Source of the DNA: Mycolicibacterium parafortuitum
Lineage (GTDB): Bacteria; Actinomycetota; Actinomycetes; Mycobacteriales; Mycobacteriaceae
Length of the DNA stretch: 64,000 nt
Direction: 5' to 3'
NCBI RefSeq assembly: GCF_002086815.1
Contig: NZ_MVID01000026.1
Coordinates: 43,991 to 107,990 of the forward strand
The translations under genes were made by a program, and so were the position numbers. Below are positions 42,267 through 51,455 of this stretch, piece after piece. The notes under the pieces were generated by a model that made no database searches, was not told the DNA's origin, and saw only the letters and a program-made list of their open reading frames with translations. The stretch's first letter is position 1. Every line of letters starts with the position of its first letter.

Positions 42267-43826
42267 TCACTCCCACTCGATGGTGCCCGGCGGCTTACTC
42301 GTGACGTCCAGCACGACCCGATTGACCTCGGGCACCTCGTTGGTGATCCGGGTCGAAATCCGTTCCAGCACTTCGTAGGGCACCCGGGTCCAATCCGCGG
42401 TCATGGCGTCCTCGCTGGACACCGGCCGCAGCACGATGGGGTGCCCGTAGGTGCGTCCGTCACCTTGCACACCGACCGACCTGACGTCGGCCAGAAGGAC
42501 CACCGGGCACTGCCAGATCTGGTGATCCAGACCCGCCGAGGTGAGCTCTTCACGGGCGATCGCGTCGGCGCGGCGCAGAGTGTCGAGCCGATCGGCGGTC
42601 ACCTCCCCGATGATCCGGATACCCAGCCCGGGCCCCGGGAAGGGTTGCCGCGCAACGATTTCCTCCGGCAGACCGAGTTCCCGGCCGACCGCACGGACCT
42701 CGTCCTTGAACAGCAGCCGCAGCGGTTCGACGAGGGAGAACTTCAAGTCGTCGGGCAGTCCGCCGACGTTGTGATGGCTCTTGATGTTCGCCGTGCCGCT
42801 TCCACCGCCGGACTCCACCACATCCGGGTACAGAGTGCCCTGCACGAGGAACTCCACCTCACCGTCAGCCGCGCCGAGGGTGTCGCGTACCGCGCCCTCG
42901 AAGGCACGGATGAACTCCCGGCCGATGATCTTGCGCTTGCCTTCGGGGTTGGTCACCCCTGACAGGGCTTCCAGGAACCGGTCGGCGACATCGACGGTCA
43001 CCAGGTTGGCGCCGGTGGCCGCGACGAAATCGCGCTGCACCTGTGCCCGCTCACCGGCACGCAGGAGCCCGTGATCGACGAACACGCAGGTGAGCCTGTC
43101 GCCGATGGCGCGCTGCACCAACGCTGCCGCCACCGCGGAGTCGACACCTCCGGACAGCCCGCAGATCGCGCGCCCGTCGCCGATCTGCGTGCGCACCTGC
43201 TCGACGAGGGCCTCGGCGATGTTGGCCGGAGTCCAGGTCGCGTCGATGCCGGCGAAGTCGTGCAGGAAGCGGCTCAGCACCTGCTGTCCGTGCGGGCTGT
43301 GCAGAACCTCCGGGTGGTACTGCACACCGGCCAGCCGCCGGGCGCGGTTCTCGAACGCGGCGACCGGCGCGCCACTGCTGGTGGCCACCACGTCGAAACC
43401 CTCGGGAGCCGCGGTGACCGCGTCGCCGTGGCTCATCCAGACCGGCTGGACGGCAGGCAGGTCGGCATGCAGTTCTCCACCGGCGACGTTCAGCTCGGTG
43501 CGGCCGTACTCGCTGGTCCCGGTGCGTGCCACTGTGCCGCCGAGCGCCTGCGCCATCGCCTGGAAGCCGTAGCAGATACCGAACACCGGGATGTCGAGAT
43601 CGAACAGCGCCGGGTCGAGTTGCGGCGCCCCGTCGGCGTACACGCTGGACGGCCCGCCGGACAGCACGATGGCCCGCGGGTTGCGCGCTTTGATCTCGTC
43701 GACTCCGGCGGTGTGCGGGACGACCTCGGAGAAGACTCTCGCCTCCCGGACGCGTCGGGCGATGAGCTGCGCGTACTGCGCGCCGAAGTCGACGATCAAC
43801 ACAGGGCGGGGAGCTGCAGAATCCAC
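42267..43826 (-). CDS. guaA: GMP synthase (glutamine-hydrolysing)
   Basis: A 519-residue two-domain enzyme converting XMP to GMP. The glutaminase domain has GGPSSVYADGAP, the nucleophile Cys in GICYGFQAMAQ (about 92) and VQYHPEV; the ATP-pyrophosphatase domain has GLSGGVDSAVAAAL (about 225-238), and the C-terminal dimerisation domain ends KPPGTIEWE. GTG 43826 (VDSAAPRPVLIVDFGAQY). Together with guaB2 (51456) it makes guanine nucleotides. Equivalent to Rv3396c. Confidence 0.95.
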   Translation of the reverse strand: MDSAAPRPVLIVDFGAQYAQLIARRVREARVFSEVVPHTAGVDEIKARNPRAIVLSGGPSSVYADGAPQLDPALFDLDIPVFGICYGFQAMAQALGGTVARTGTSEYGRTELNVAGGELHADLPAVQPVWMSHGDAVTAAPEGFDVVATSSGAPVAAFENRARRLAGVQYHPEVLHSPHGQQVLSRFLHDFAGIDATWTPANIAEALVEQVRTQIGDGRAICGLSGGVDSAVAAALVQRAIGDRLTCVFVDHGLLRAGERAQVQRDFVAATGANLVTVDVADRFLEALSGVTNPEGKRKIIGREFIRAFEGAVRDTLGAADGEVEFLVQGTLYPDVVESGGGSGTANIKSHHNVGGLPDDLKFSLVEPLRLLFKDEVRAVGRELGLPEEIVARQPFPGPGLGIRIIGEVTADRLDTLRRADAIAREELTSAGLDHQIWQCPVVLLADVRSVGVQGDGRTYGHPIVLRPVSSEDAMTADWTRVPYEVLERISTRITNEVPEVNRVVLDVTSKPPGTIEWE

Positions 43827-44020
43827 CGGGACAGTCTAGTGAGGTGTCGGCCTCGGTGACGTCGGTGGGCGATGTGGTCGCCGGAGCGCCCGGTGGTTCG
43901 GCGCACCCCCTGCCCGCCCAACCACCCGAGCGCACCCGGCAACCACATCGGCTCCCCCGAGCACAGCAGATGCTATGGGCCGCGCCGCGCCGGCGTCTGT
44001 CGGCCGAACGGACGATTTCG

Positions 44021-44701
44021 CTAGTAGAGGTCCTTCAGGCTCAGGATCCCGTCTTCGATGGCGCGTGCGAGCAGCGCGGACTTGGTCGACGCCGGCCGCC
44101 CGGCTGCGGCGTACTTGGCCCTGGCCCGTTGCAGGTGGGTGCGGACGGTCGTCGGCGCGATGTACAGCCGCTCGGCGACGAGGTCCTTGCTCTCGGTCTG
44201 GAACCACGCGACGAGCACCTGCTTCTCGCGCTCGGTCAGCTTGATCCGGCCGACGCTGCTGTCGTTCAGCATCGCCTTGCCCATCCGCGGGCCGACGTAG
44301 GGCGTGGCGGCGTGTGCCGAGTGGATGGCATCGATGAGGTGGCGTTTTCCCTCGGACTTCACCAGATAGGTCACCGCGCCGAGTTCCAGACAGGTCAGGA
44401 TGACCTCGTCGGTCGTGATGTGCGAGTAGACGATCACGCGTCGACCCGCCGCGGCGAGTTCGGCCAGCGCGTCGAAGTCCGGCCGGTTGCCCTCGATCTG
44501 CAGATCCAGCAACACCACGTCGATGTCGTCGGCCTCACCGGAGTATGTGATGAAGAACTCCGCGGGTCGCATGAAGCTCTCCACGAGTTCGATCGGCGGG
44601 TCCGCCTCCGCACACCATGCCTGGATCCCGGCGTGCACCACGTCGTGGTCGTCGATGGTCACGATGCGGACCGACTTCTGCGCTTCGCCCTCGCGGGACA
44701 T
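44021..44701 (-). CDS. NarL/LuxR-type response regulator
   Basis: A 226-residue response regulator. The receiver domain has IDDHDVVHAGIQ (acidic pocket), the phosphorylation site in VVLLDLQIEG (about Asp66) and VTYLVKSEGKRHLI. The HTH reads LTEREKQVLVAWFQTESKDLVAERLYIAPTTVRTHLQRARAKYAAAGR. ATG 44701. It is divergent from the histidine kinase at 44937 with 235 bases between, so the two form a two-component system. The 194 bases downstream (43827-44020) towards guaA show no convincing gene. Confidence 0.9.
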   Translation of the reverse strand: MSREGEAQKSVRIVTIDDHDVVHAGIQAWCAEADPPIELVESFMRPAEFFITYSGEADDIDVVLLDLQIEGNRPDFDALAELAAAGRRVIVYSHITTDEVILTCLELGAVTYLVKSEGKRHLIDAIHSAHAATPYVGPRMGKAMLNDSSVGRIKLTEREKQVLVAWFQTESKDLVAERLYIAPTTVRTHLQRARAKYAAAGRPASTKSALLARAIEDGILSLKDLY

Positions 44702-44936
44702 CCTCCGATGCCTCCCCCGTCAGATCTCTTCGGCAGATACCTGCCCCCCGCCCGGTATTTAATCTCAGCCCGGAACACGGCGCGACAGAAAGCCCGCGCA
44801 TCGTTGCTGAATATGTCAATTCGTGATCGATGGACGCCGCCGGCCGAGAATTCATACGTTCGACCGACGTCAGCCAGCCTCGCGCCGACACCGGTCCCGA
44901 CTACGTTGACTTGCACGAGGTTCGCTGGGGAGGGCC

Positions 44937-47120
44937 GTGGCGACAAGCGGGGGCGGCCGGGAACCGGCGGCACGGCATCAGTTGATGACCCGGGCCGCCC
45001 ACATCGGCCTGTTGATGCGCAACACCGCCAACCTCGGTGTGTCGCTGGTCGCGCTCGCCGATCCGCTCTCCGGCGCGCTGCCGGCAGGCAGGTGCCTGTT
45101 GGCCGTGCTGGCGATGTGGTCGCTGTACCGCCTCGTGACACGCTCGCACTCCCCCGCGCTGTTGGCCGCCGACTTCGGGGCGGTGCTGGCGGTCTGCCTG
45201 GCCATCCCGGTGCTGACCCCCGCCGCGGACTTCTACACGTTCAACACCGCACCGCAGGCGATCGCGGGAACGGCCGTGGTGAGCCTGTCGGTGTCGGTGT
45301 CGGTGCTCGCGAGCATCCCGATGACGCTCGCGATCGCGGCCGCCTACGCGGCCGGTGCCGCCCAACTCACGGGCTGGGAGTACGTCTCGTCGGTCCCTGC
45401 GCTGTACTACTTCGCCGTCCAGTGCGCCACCGCCTCGATCATCCGGTTCATGCTGTTGCACGTCGCGGGCGCGGTGGACCGCGCGCGCGACGAGCGCGCG
45501 GAAGCCGAAGTCGCCGAAAGGGTCACGCATGCGGTCCGCGATTACGAACGCGAACAACTCGCACTGCTGCACGACACCGCCGCCTCGACGCTGCTGATGG
45601 TCGGCCAGGGCACCTCGCTCCCCGCCGAGCGACTCGCTGCCCAGGCGCGGCGAGATCTGGACCTGCTCAACGAGAATCACTGGGAAGCTCCGCTGCCGCG
45701 GATGGAACTCGTTGCGGCGCTGCGCGAATGCGCCCGCCACCTGTCGACTGCGGTCACCTTCGACGGAGTCGACCGGTTGTGGCTGCCGGGCGCGACCGCA
45801 TACCCGGTGATCGCCGCGGCACGCGAGGCGATGACCAACGTCGACCGGCACGCCGATGCCACCACGCTGCAGGTCACCGTGTCCGGCAACGGGATACGGC
45901 TCGTTGATGACGGTGTCGGATTCGACCCCGACGCGCCACGTCGCGGCCACGGCGTCGACGAGTCGATCGTCGGCCGGATGACTCGCGCCGGGGGCGAGGC
46001 CCGCATCACTTCGGCACCCGGCGCAGGCACCGTCGTCGAACTGACCTGGACGGCGACGCCGCCGCCGAGCGTGTCCGACACCGCCGACCCCGACCGGCTC
46101 ATCGATCGGACCCGGATCCGGTTCGGCCTGGCCCTCACCGTCTACGCGGTGGTGAACCTCGCCATCACCGTGCCGCAGGCAGACGCCGCCCTCGGCGGCC
46201 TCGCCGCCCTCGGCGCGCTCGCCGCGATCCCCGGAATCGTGTGGCGGCGTTGGGGCTTCGCATGGCCCGCCGCCGCGGCGGTATTGGCCGTCGCGATCAT
46301 CCAACCCGCGCTGCTGCCCACCGACCAGGTCATCGGCTACGCGCACTGGGCACAGGGCGCGATCGGATGGTGCGTCGTCCCACTGCTGCTCGCACTGCCC
46401 ACCCGCACGGGCGCGGCGATCGTCACCGGATACTGGCTCGTCAACAGCGCGGTGCTCGTCATCCGCGACCCGTCTGCCGAGACGCTTGTCAACATCGGCC
46501 TCGGGACCGCGAGCATCCTCGCCGTGCAGGTGTTCGCGCTGGTGTTCAACGGGCTGATGCGCGATGCCGCCACCGTCGTCGCCGTCGAGAACCAGACCCG
46601 CCAGCGGCTTCTGACCCGGGAACGCGTCTCACAGGCGCTGCGCGCCGAATATCAACGCCGATACGCCGACATCGTCGCCAACGTCGTTCCCCTGCTGGAG
46701 GAGCTGACCCGCGGCGAACCGGTGACTGCGGACATGCAGTTGCGTGCCCGCGCCGAATGCCGGCGGCTGCGCACGTTGTTCGATCAGGCCGGCACTTTCG
46801 ACCATCCGTTGATGCAGCAGATCCGCCCGTTGATCGACGCCGCCGAGGACCGCCGCATCGATGTGGTCATCGACGTCTGCGGCACGCTCCCGGACCTCAC
46901 GGAGCCGCAGATCGCTGCGCTCGCAACGCCACTGGGCGATGTGCTGCGCCGCGCGTCGAACTCGGCGCGCATCGTGGTGACTGCGGCGGACAGCGAGGTC
47001 GAGGTCAGCGCGGTGGTCGACACCGCGGGCGACGACGCCGCACCGGCAAGGCTGGACGGCGCCGAGGTGATCGTCAGCGGCCGCGAACTCTGGTGCCTGA
47101 TCGTCAGCGGGGCGCGGTGA
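44937..47120 (+). CDS. Double-module sensor histidine kinase
   Basis: A 727-residue membrane kinase built from two similar modules. Module 1: about five helices (35-190), a dimerisation helix with His212 in LALLHDTAASTLLMV, and an ATPase domain with AREAMTNVDRHA (about 292) and DDGVGFDPDAP (about 323). Module 2: helices at about 388-545, then a coil (LLTRERVSQALRAEYQRRYADIVANVVPLLEELTRG) without phospho-acceptor His and a C-terminal region (IVVTAADSEVEVSAVVD) lacking N and G boxes. So only module 1 can be a NarL-type kinase; module 2 is probably a degenerate copy used for sensing. GTG 44937 has GGGGAGGG upstream. Confidence 0.85.
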   Translation: MATSGGGREPAARHQLMTRAAHIGLLMRNTANLGVSLVALADPLSGALPAGRCLLAVLAMWSLYRLVTRSHSPALLAADFGAVLAVCLAIPVLTPAADFYTFNTAPQAIAGTAVVSLSVSVSVLASIPMTLAIAAAYAAGAAQLTGWEYVSSVPALYYFAVQCATASIIRFMLLHVAGAVDRARDERAEAEVAERVTHAVRDYEREQLALLHDTAASTLLMVGQGTSLPAERLAAQARRDLDLLNENHWEAPLPRMELVAALRECARHLSTAVTFDGVDRLWLPGATAYPVIAAAREAMTNVDRHADATTLQVTVSGNGIRLVDDGVGFDPDAPRRGHGVDESIVGRMTRAGGEARITSAPGAGTVVELTWTATPPPSVSDTADPDRLIDRTRIRFGLALTVYAVVNLAITVPQADAALGGLAALGALAAIPGIVWRRWGFAWPAAAAVLAVAIIQPALLPTDQVIGYAHWAQGAIGWCVVPLLLALPTRTGAAIVTGYWLVNSAVLVIRDPSAETLVNIGLGTASILAVQVFALVFNGLMRDAATVVAVENQTRQRLLTRERVSQALRAEYQRRYADIVANVVPLLEELTRGEPVTADMQLRARAECRRLRTLFDQAGTFDHPLMQQIRPLIDAAEDRRIDVVIDVCGTLPDLTEPQIAALATPLGDVLRRASNSARIVVTAADSEVEVSAVVDTAGDDAAPARLDGAEVIVSGRELWCLIVSGAR

Positions 47121-47787
47121 CGACGAGCTCGTGGCCCCCGGTGGCCCACGCCGTCGTGAAGGTGTCGATGCTGACCTGCTCGCCGCGGGTGTCGTCGGCT
47201 CCGCTGTCGCCGAGGTAGACGATGTCGTTGTCGAAGTCGATGGCCGCCACCGTCACCATGTGGTCACACTCGGTACGGTCGTCGTCGGTGTCCCAGATGG
47301 TTGCGGCGTTCACGCACACCAGCGCTTGCCGACCGTCGCCCAGATAGCCCGCCAGCGCGTCGATTCCGGTGGCCTGTCCCCCGCTGCCCGCTTCGTCGTC
47401 GTTGGTGTAGTCGGCATTGACCCCGTAGTGCCTGAGCAGCAGGACGAGATCGTCGGTGCAGGTACCGTGGCCGGTTCCACCGTCGGACGGGTCGATGCTC
47501 TCGTCGTAGACCGGTTGTCCCGGAGTGCATTCGCTCGGGGTGCTGGTGGCCAGGTCGATGATCTCGCGTTCGGTCGGCGGCGCCCCGGTGAGTTCACCGA
47601 TCACCGTCCGGGCGGCCAGCAGACCGCAGTCGCTTTCGGTTTGGGGTTCCCAATAGCGGGTCGCCGCCTCCGGATCTCCGTACAGGCCGTCGGTCACCGG
47701 CGCGGCGGAACTGGGAGCCGCACCGAACACCGACGCCGCCACGACGACGACCGCACCGAGCGACGCTGCCACCACACGGCTGTTCAC
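47104..47787 (-). CDS. Secreted C39-like peptidase
   Basis: A 227-residue protein with a signal peptide (1-about 30, ending PSSAAP) and a papain-like C39 domain. The likely nucleophile is Cys54 in TESDCGLLAARTVIGEL, and the general base His176 lies in ECDHMVTVAAIDFDNDIVYLGDSG with the acidic partner shortly after. An acidic surface (DDEAGSGGQ, DTDDDRTE) suits an exported protein. GTG 47787 is the family-like start. It is convergent with the kinase and overlaps its 3' end by 17 bases. Substrate is unknown. Confidence 0.72.
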   Translation of the reverse strand: MNSRVVAASLGAVVVVAASVFGAAPSSAAPVTDGLYGDPEAATRYWEPQTESDCGLLAARTVIGELTGAPPTEREIIDLATSTPSECTPGQPVYDESIDPSDGGTGHGTCTDDLVLLLRHYGVNADYTNDDEAGSGGQATGIDALAGYLGDGRQALVCVNAATIWDTDDDRTECDHMVTVAAIDFDNDIVYLGDSGADDTRGEQVSIDTFTTAWATGGHELVVTAPR

Positions 47788-47837
47788 AGCCCGAAGCTGA
47801 TAGGCTCCCAGCGACCTGGGAGCCTGTTCGCGGCAAT

Positions 47838-49574
47838 CTATCCCGTGGAGCTGACCGGTTCGATCGGGATCCTGCGCAGCGCCGCGGGTGCGTCGGCCGG
47901 AACCACCGGGTGCTTGGGCGCGACCGGATCCAGCCGCCGGTACGGCTGCCCCTGCGCCGGCCGCAGGTCGTCCTCCCCCTTGTTCGGCCACAGCGCCGCC
48001 GCCCGCTCGGCCTGCGCGGTGATCGAAAGCGACGGGTTCACACCGAGGTTCGCCGAGATCGCGGCACCGTCCATCACCGAGAGCGTCGGGTAGTTCCACA
48101 CCCGCTGGTACGCGTCGATGACGCCACGCTCGGGCGAGTCCGCGATCGCGGCACCGCCGAGGAAGTGCGCGGTGAGCGGGATGTTGAACAGCTCCCCCCA
48201 CGTGCCACCGGCGACCCCGTCGATCTTCTTCGCGATGCGCCGGGTGACCTCGTTGCCGGCCGGGATCCAGCTCGGGTTGGGTTCACCGTGGCCCTGCTTG
48301 CTGTCGAGCATCCGGAACCCGAATCTGGTCTTGCGGGTGTAGGTGGTGATCGAGTTGTCCAGGTGCTGCATGACCAGCGCGATCATGGTGCGTTCGCTCC
48401 ATCGGCGCGGGTTGAGCAGTCGCAGTGTGCCCTTCGGGTCCTCGCGCGCGGTCTCGACGAGCTGGCGCCACCGCGGGGTGTCGGTGCCACCCGGCCCGGT
48501 GCCGTCGGTCATCAGGGTCTGCAGCAGCCCCATCGCATTCGAGCCCTTGCCGTAGCGCACCGGCTCGACATGGGTGTCCTCGGTCGGGTGGATCGACGAG
48601 GTGATCGCGACGCCGTGGGTCAGATCGAGGTCGTCTCCGACCTTCAAACGCCCTGCGCCGACGATGGATTCGGAGTTGGTGCGGGTCAGCACGCCGAGCC
48701 GGTCGGACAGCTTGGGGAGTTTGCCGCGGTCGCGCATCTTGAACAGCAGCTTCTGGGTGCCGTAGGTGCCGGCGGCCAGGATCAGGTGTTCGGCCGTGAA
48801 GGTCTTGCGCCGGCGCCGCAGCTTGCCGCCGGTGCGCACGGTGTGCACTTCCCACAGTCCGTCGGGGCGCTGCTCGAACCCGGTCACCATCGTCAGCGAA
48901 TGCACCTGGGCGCCGGCACGTTCGGCGAGGCCGAGATAGTTCTTCAGCAGCGTGTTCTTGGCGCCGTACCGGCATCCGGTCATACAGGACCCGCACTCGA
49001 TGCAGCCGGTGCGGTCAGGGCCCGCGCCGCCGAAGTACGGGTCCGCCACGGTCTTCCCGGGCGCCTTCTCGCCGTCCGGGCCGAAGAACACGCCGACCGG
49101 CGTGGGGACGAACGTGTCGCCGACGCCCATGTCCTCGGCGACCTCCTTCATGATGCGGTCGGCGTCGGTGAACGTCGGGTTGGTCACCACACCGAGCATC
49201 CGCTGCGCCTGGTCGTAGTGCGACATCAACTCGGCGCGCCAGTCGGTGATGTCGCGCCACTGCGCATCGTTGAAGAACGGCTCCGGCGGCACGTACAGGG
49301 TGTTCGCATAGTTCAGCGATCCGCCCCCGACACCCGCGCCGGCGAGGATCATCACGTTGCGCAGCAGGTGGATGCGCTGGATGCCGTACATACCGAACTG
49401 CGGCGCCCACAGGAACTTGCGCAGGTTCCACGACGTCTTGGCGAACTCGTCGTCGGCGTAGCGGCGGCCGGCCTCCAGCACACCGACGCGGTAGCCCTTC
49501 TCGGTCAGCCGCAGCGCGCTCACGCTGCCGCCGAACCCCGAGCCGATGATCAGCACGTCATAGTCAGGCGTCAT
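47838..49574 (-). CDS. choD: GMC-family oxidoreductase, cholesterol oxidase-like (ChoD)
   Basis: A 578-residue FAD enzyme, the length of M. tuberculosis ChoD (Rv3409c). The FAD site is DVLIIGSGFGGSVSALRL at the N-terminus; GVGGGSLNYANT and a C-terminal SVMDGAAISANLGVNPSLSITA complete the GMC fold. A CIECGSCMTGC cluster (about 186-196) has the spacing CxxCxxCxxxC and could bind metal or an Fe-S centre; it is conserved in this subfamily as I recall. Sterol oxidation is assigned by similarity only and has been questioned for ChoD. ATG 49574 follows a TTG. It is divergent from a TetR gene across a short palindrome. Confidence 0.85.
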   Translation of the reverse strand: MTPDYDVLIIGSGFGGSVSALRLTEKGYRVGVLEAGRRYADDEFAKTSWNLRKFLWAPQFGMYGIQRIHLLRNVMILAGAGVGGGSLNYANTLYVPPEPFFNDAQWRDITDWRAELMSHYDQAQRMLGVVTNPTFTDADRIMKEVAEDMGVGDTFVPTPVGVFFGPDGEKAPGKTVADPYFGGAGPDRTGCIECGSCMTGCRYGAKNTLLKNYLGLAERAGAQVHSLTMVTGFEQRPDGLWEVHTVRTGGKLRRRRKTFTAEHLILAAGTYGTQKLLFKMRDRGKLPKLSDRLGVLTRTNSESIVGAGRLKVGDDLDLTHGVAITSSIHPTEDTHVEPVRYGKGSNAMGLLQTLMTDGTGPGGTDTPRWRQLVETAREDPKGTLRLLNPRRWSERTMIALVMQHLDNSITTYTRKTRFGFRMLDSKQGHGEPNPSWIPAGNEVTRRIAKKIDGVAGGTWGELFNIPLTAHFLGGAAIADSPERGVIDAYQRVWNYPTLSVMDGAAISANLGVNPSLSITAQAERAAALWPNKGEDDLRPAQGQPYRRLDPVAPKHPVVPADAPAALRRIPIEPVSSTG

Positions 49575-49589
49575 CAATCCAGTATGAAC

Positions 49590-49603
49590 TTACCCGTCGG
49601 TAA
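49590..49603. promoter_or_regulatory. Palindrome between choD and tetR, candidate operator
   Basis: TTACC-CGTC-GGTAA has perfect 5-bp arms and lies 15 bases upstream of choD and 23 bases before the divergent TetR start. Such TTACC/GGTAA dyads are common for TetR regulators of lipid genes. Confidence 0.6.
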
Positions 49604-49626
49604 CTTGCTAGGGAGGCGACCCTAAC

Positions 49627-50274
49627 GTGAGATTTTCGTCCTCGTCTACTGTCATCGGCGTGGCGGACGGGATCACGGCGCGCGAGGCGAAGCGGCTGCA
49701 GACCAGGGAACGGCTGTTGGGCGCCGCCATCGCCGAGTTCAAACGGGCCGGCATGGCCGACGCCGACGTCGGCGCGATCGTCGCCGCCGCGGGCGTTGCT
49801 CACGGGACGTTCTTCTTCCACTTCCCGACCAAGGAGCACGTGCTCCTTGAGCTCGAGCGCCGTGAGGAGGACCGCATCGCCAAGCGGTTCGCGACATTCG
49901 CCAAGACCCACCACGATCTGGCGTCCACGCTGCGCGAGGCGGCGGATCTGGTGATGGGGCTGGAACGCCGGCTCGGGGCGGTGTTGTTCAAGGACTTCCT
50001 GGCGCTGCACTTCTCGCCCACCCGGCCGCCGGCCGCGGCGAGCCGCGCAAACGACACCGAGCACGGCGGCGATCATCCGGTGATCGTGCTGGTCGCCGCC
50101 CAGATCGAAAACGCCCGGCAGCGCGGCGAGATCGCCGATGACGTGCAGCCGATGAACAGCGCGATCTATTTCTTGCTCGGCCTGTACGCGTTGCTGATCA
50201 CCACCGACAAGTCCACCGGCCGGTCGGGGCTCGTGGACGACTACCTGGTCCGGACGCTGCGCAGCCTGCGGTGA
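49627..50274 (+). CDS. TetR-family regulator next to choD
   Basis: A 215-residue regulator with a clear TetR DNA-binding domain: KRLQTRERLLGAAIAEFKRAGMADADVGAIVAAAGVAHGTFFFHFPTKEHVLLEL. GTG 49627 has GGGAGG upstream; a GTG at 49660 would begin at VADGITAREAKR and fits typical domain limits. It is divergent from choD across the TTACC palindrome, so choD is its probable target. The stop lies 3 bases from the convergent guaB3 stop. Confidence 0.88.
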   Translation: MRFSSSSTVIGVADGITAREAKRLQTRERLLGAAIAEFKRAGMADADVGAIVAAAGVAHGTFFFHFPTKEHVLLELERREEDRIAKRFATFAKTHHDLASTLREAADLVMGLERRLGAVLFKDFLALHFSPTRPPAAASRANDTEHGGDHPVIVLVAAQIENARQRGEIADDVQPMNSAIYFLLGLYALLITTDKSTGRSGLVDDYLVRTLRSLR

Positions 50275-50277
50275 CCG

Positions 50278-51426
50278 TCAGCGGCCGACGGTGAGCCCGA
50301 CCTTCTGGAATTCCTTGAGGTCGCAGTAGCCGGCCTTGGCCATCGAGCGGGCCAGCCCGCCCACCAGGTTCAGCGATCCGAACGGGTCGTCGGACGGCCC
50401 GTTGAGCACCTGCGCCAGCGACGGCCGGTCCTCGTCGACCACCTGCAGCAGGGAGCCGCGCGGCAGCGACGGGTGCGCGGCGGCGGCCGGCCAGAACCAG
50501 CCTCCGCCCAGCGCCTCGGCCGAGATGGCCAGCGGGGTGCCGAGCACGACGGCATCGGCACCGCACGCGATCGCCTTGGCGAGGTCTCCGGAGGTGTGGA
50601 TGTCGCCGTCGGCGAGGACGTGGACGTACCGCCCGCCCGTCTCGTCGAGGTACTCCCGGCGGGCGGCGGCGGCGTCGGCGATCGCGGTGGCCATCGGCAC
50701 GCTGATCCCGAGCACCTCGTCGGAGGTGGTGACGCCTTCGGTCGACCCGTAGCCGACGATGACGCCTGCCGCCCCGGTCCGCATCAGGTGCAGCGCGGTG
50801 CGGTGGTCGAGCACGCCGCCGGCGACCACCGGCACGTCGAGCTCGGAGATGAACGTCTTCAGGTTCAGCGGCTCGCCCGCGCCGTCGTGGTCCTTGGCGA
50901 CCCGCTCGGCGGAGATGATGGTGCCTTGGATGACCAGCAGGTCGATACCGGCCTGGACCAGCGTCGGCGTCAATGCCTGCGCGTTCTGCGGGCTGACGCG
51001 CACCGCGGTGGTGACGCCGGCCTCACGGATCCGCGCGACCGCGGCACCGAGCAGTTCCGGGTCCAGCGGTGCGGCGTGCAGCCGCTGCAGCAGGCGGGTG
51101 GCCGCGGCGGGGTCGGGATCCTTGTCGGCGACCTCGGTGACCTGCGCGATCTTGTCCTCGACGTCGGCGTGCCTGCCGATCAGGCCCTCACCGTTGAGCA
51201 CGCCGAGCCCGCCGAGCCGGCCGAGCTCGATCGCGAACTCGACCGACACCAGCGCGTCGGTCGGATGCGCTACGACCGGGATCTCGAACCGGTACGCGTC
51301 GAGCTGCCATGCGGTCGACACGTCCTTGGACGAACGTGTCCGCCGCGACGGCACGATGTTGATGTCGCTGAGCTCGTAGGTGCGACGGGCGGTCCGGCCC
51401 ATGCCGATTTCCACCATGTCTCGCAT
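50278..51426 (-). CDS. guaB3: IMP dehydrogenase-like protein GuaB3
   Basis: A 382-residue IMPDH-family TIM barrel lacking the CBS domains. The family motifs NIVPSRRTRSSKDVSTAW and GLIGRHADVEDKIAQV are present, but the canonical GxxCxT loop is replaced (GYGSTEGVTTSDEV, no Cys), so oxidation of IMP is not expected. GuaB3 in related actinobacteria has been described as a GMP reductase-like enzyme; here that is inference. ATG 51426 has AGGGGAG upstream and is preferred over ATG 51417. It follows guaB2 by 29 bases, likely one operon. Confidence 0.88.
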   Translation of the reverse strand: MRDMVEIGMGRTARRTYELSDINIVPSRRTRSSKDVSTAWQLDAYRFEIPVVAHPTDALVSVEFAIELGRLGGLGVLNGEGLIGRHADVEDKIAQVTEVADKDPDPAAATRLLQRLHAAPLDPELLGAAVARIREAGVTTAVRVSPQNAQALTPTLVQAGIDLLVIQGTIISAERVAKDHDGAGEPLNLKTFISELDVPVVAGGVLDHRTALHLMRTGAAGVIVGYGSTEGVTTSDEVLGISVPMATAIADAAAARREYLDETGGRYVHVLADGDIHTSGDLAKAIACGADAVVLGTPLAISAEALGGGWFWPAAAAHPSLPRGSLLQVVDEDRPSLAQVLNGPSDDPFGSLNLVGGLARSMAKAGYCDLKEFQKVGLTVGR

Positions 51427-51455
51427 GTTGACTCCCCTGTTCGGCCCCGTAGACC

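Noticed and set aside
43844..45907. 687-codon plus-strand frame across the response regulator
   Set aside because: No recognisable domain, opposite a clear NarL-type regulator and out of frame with the kinase.
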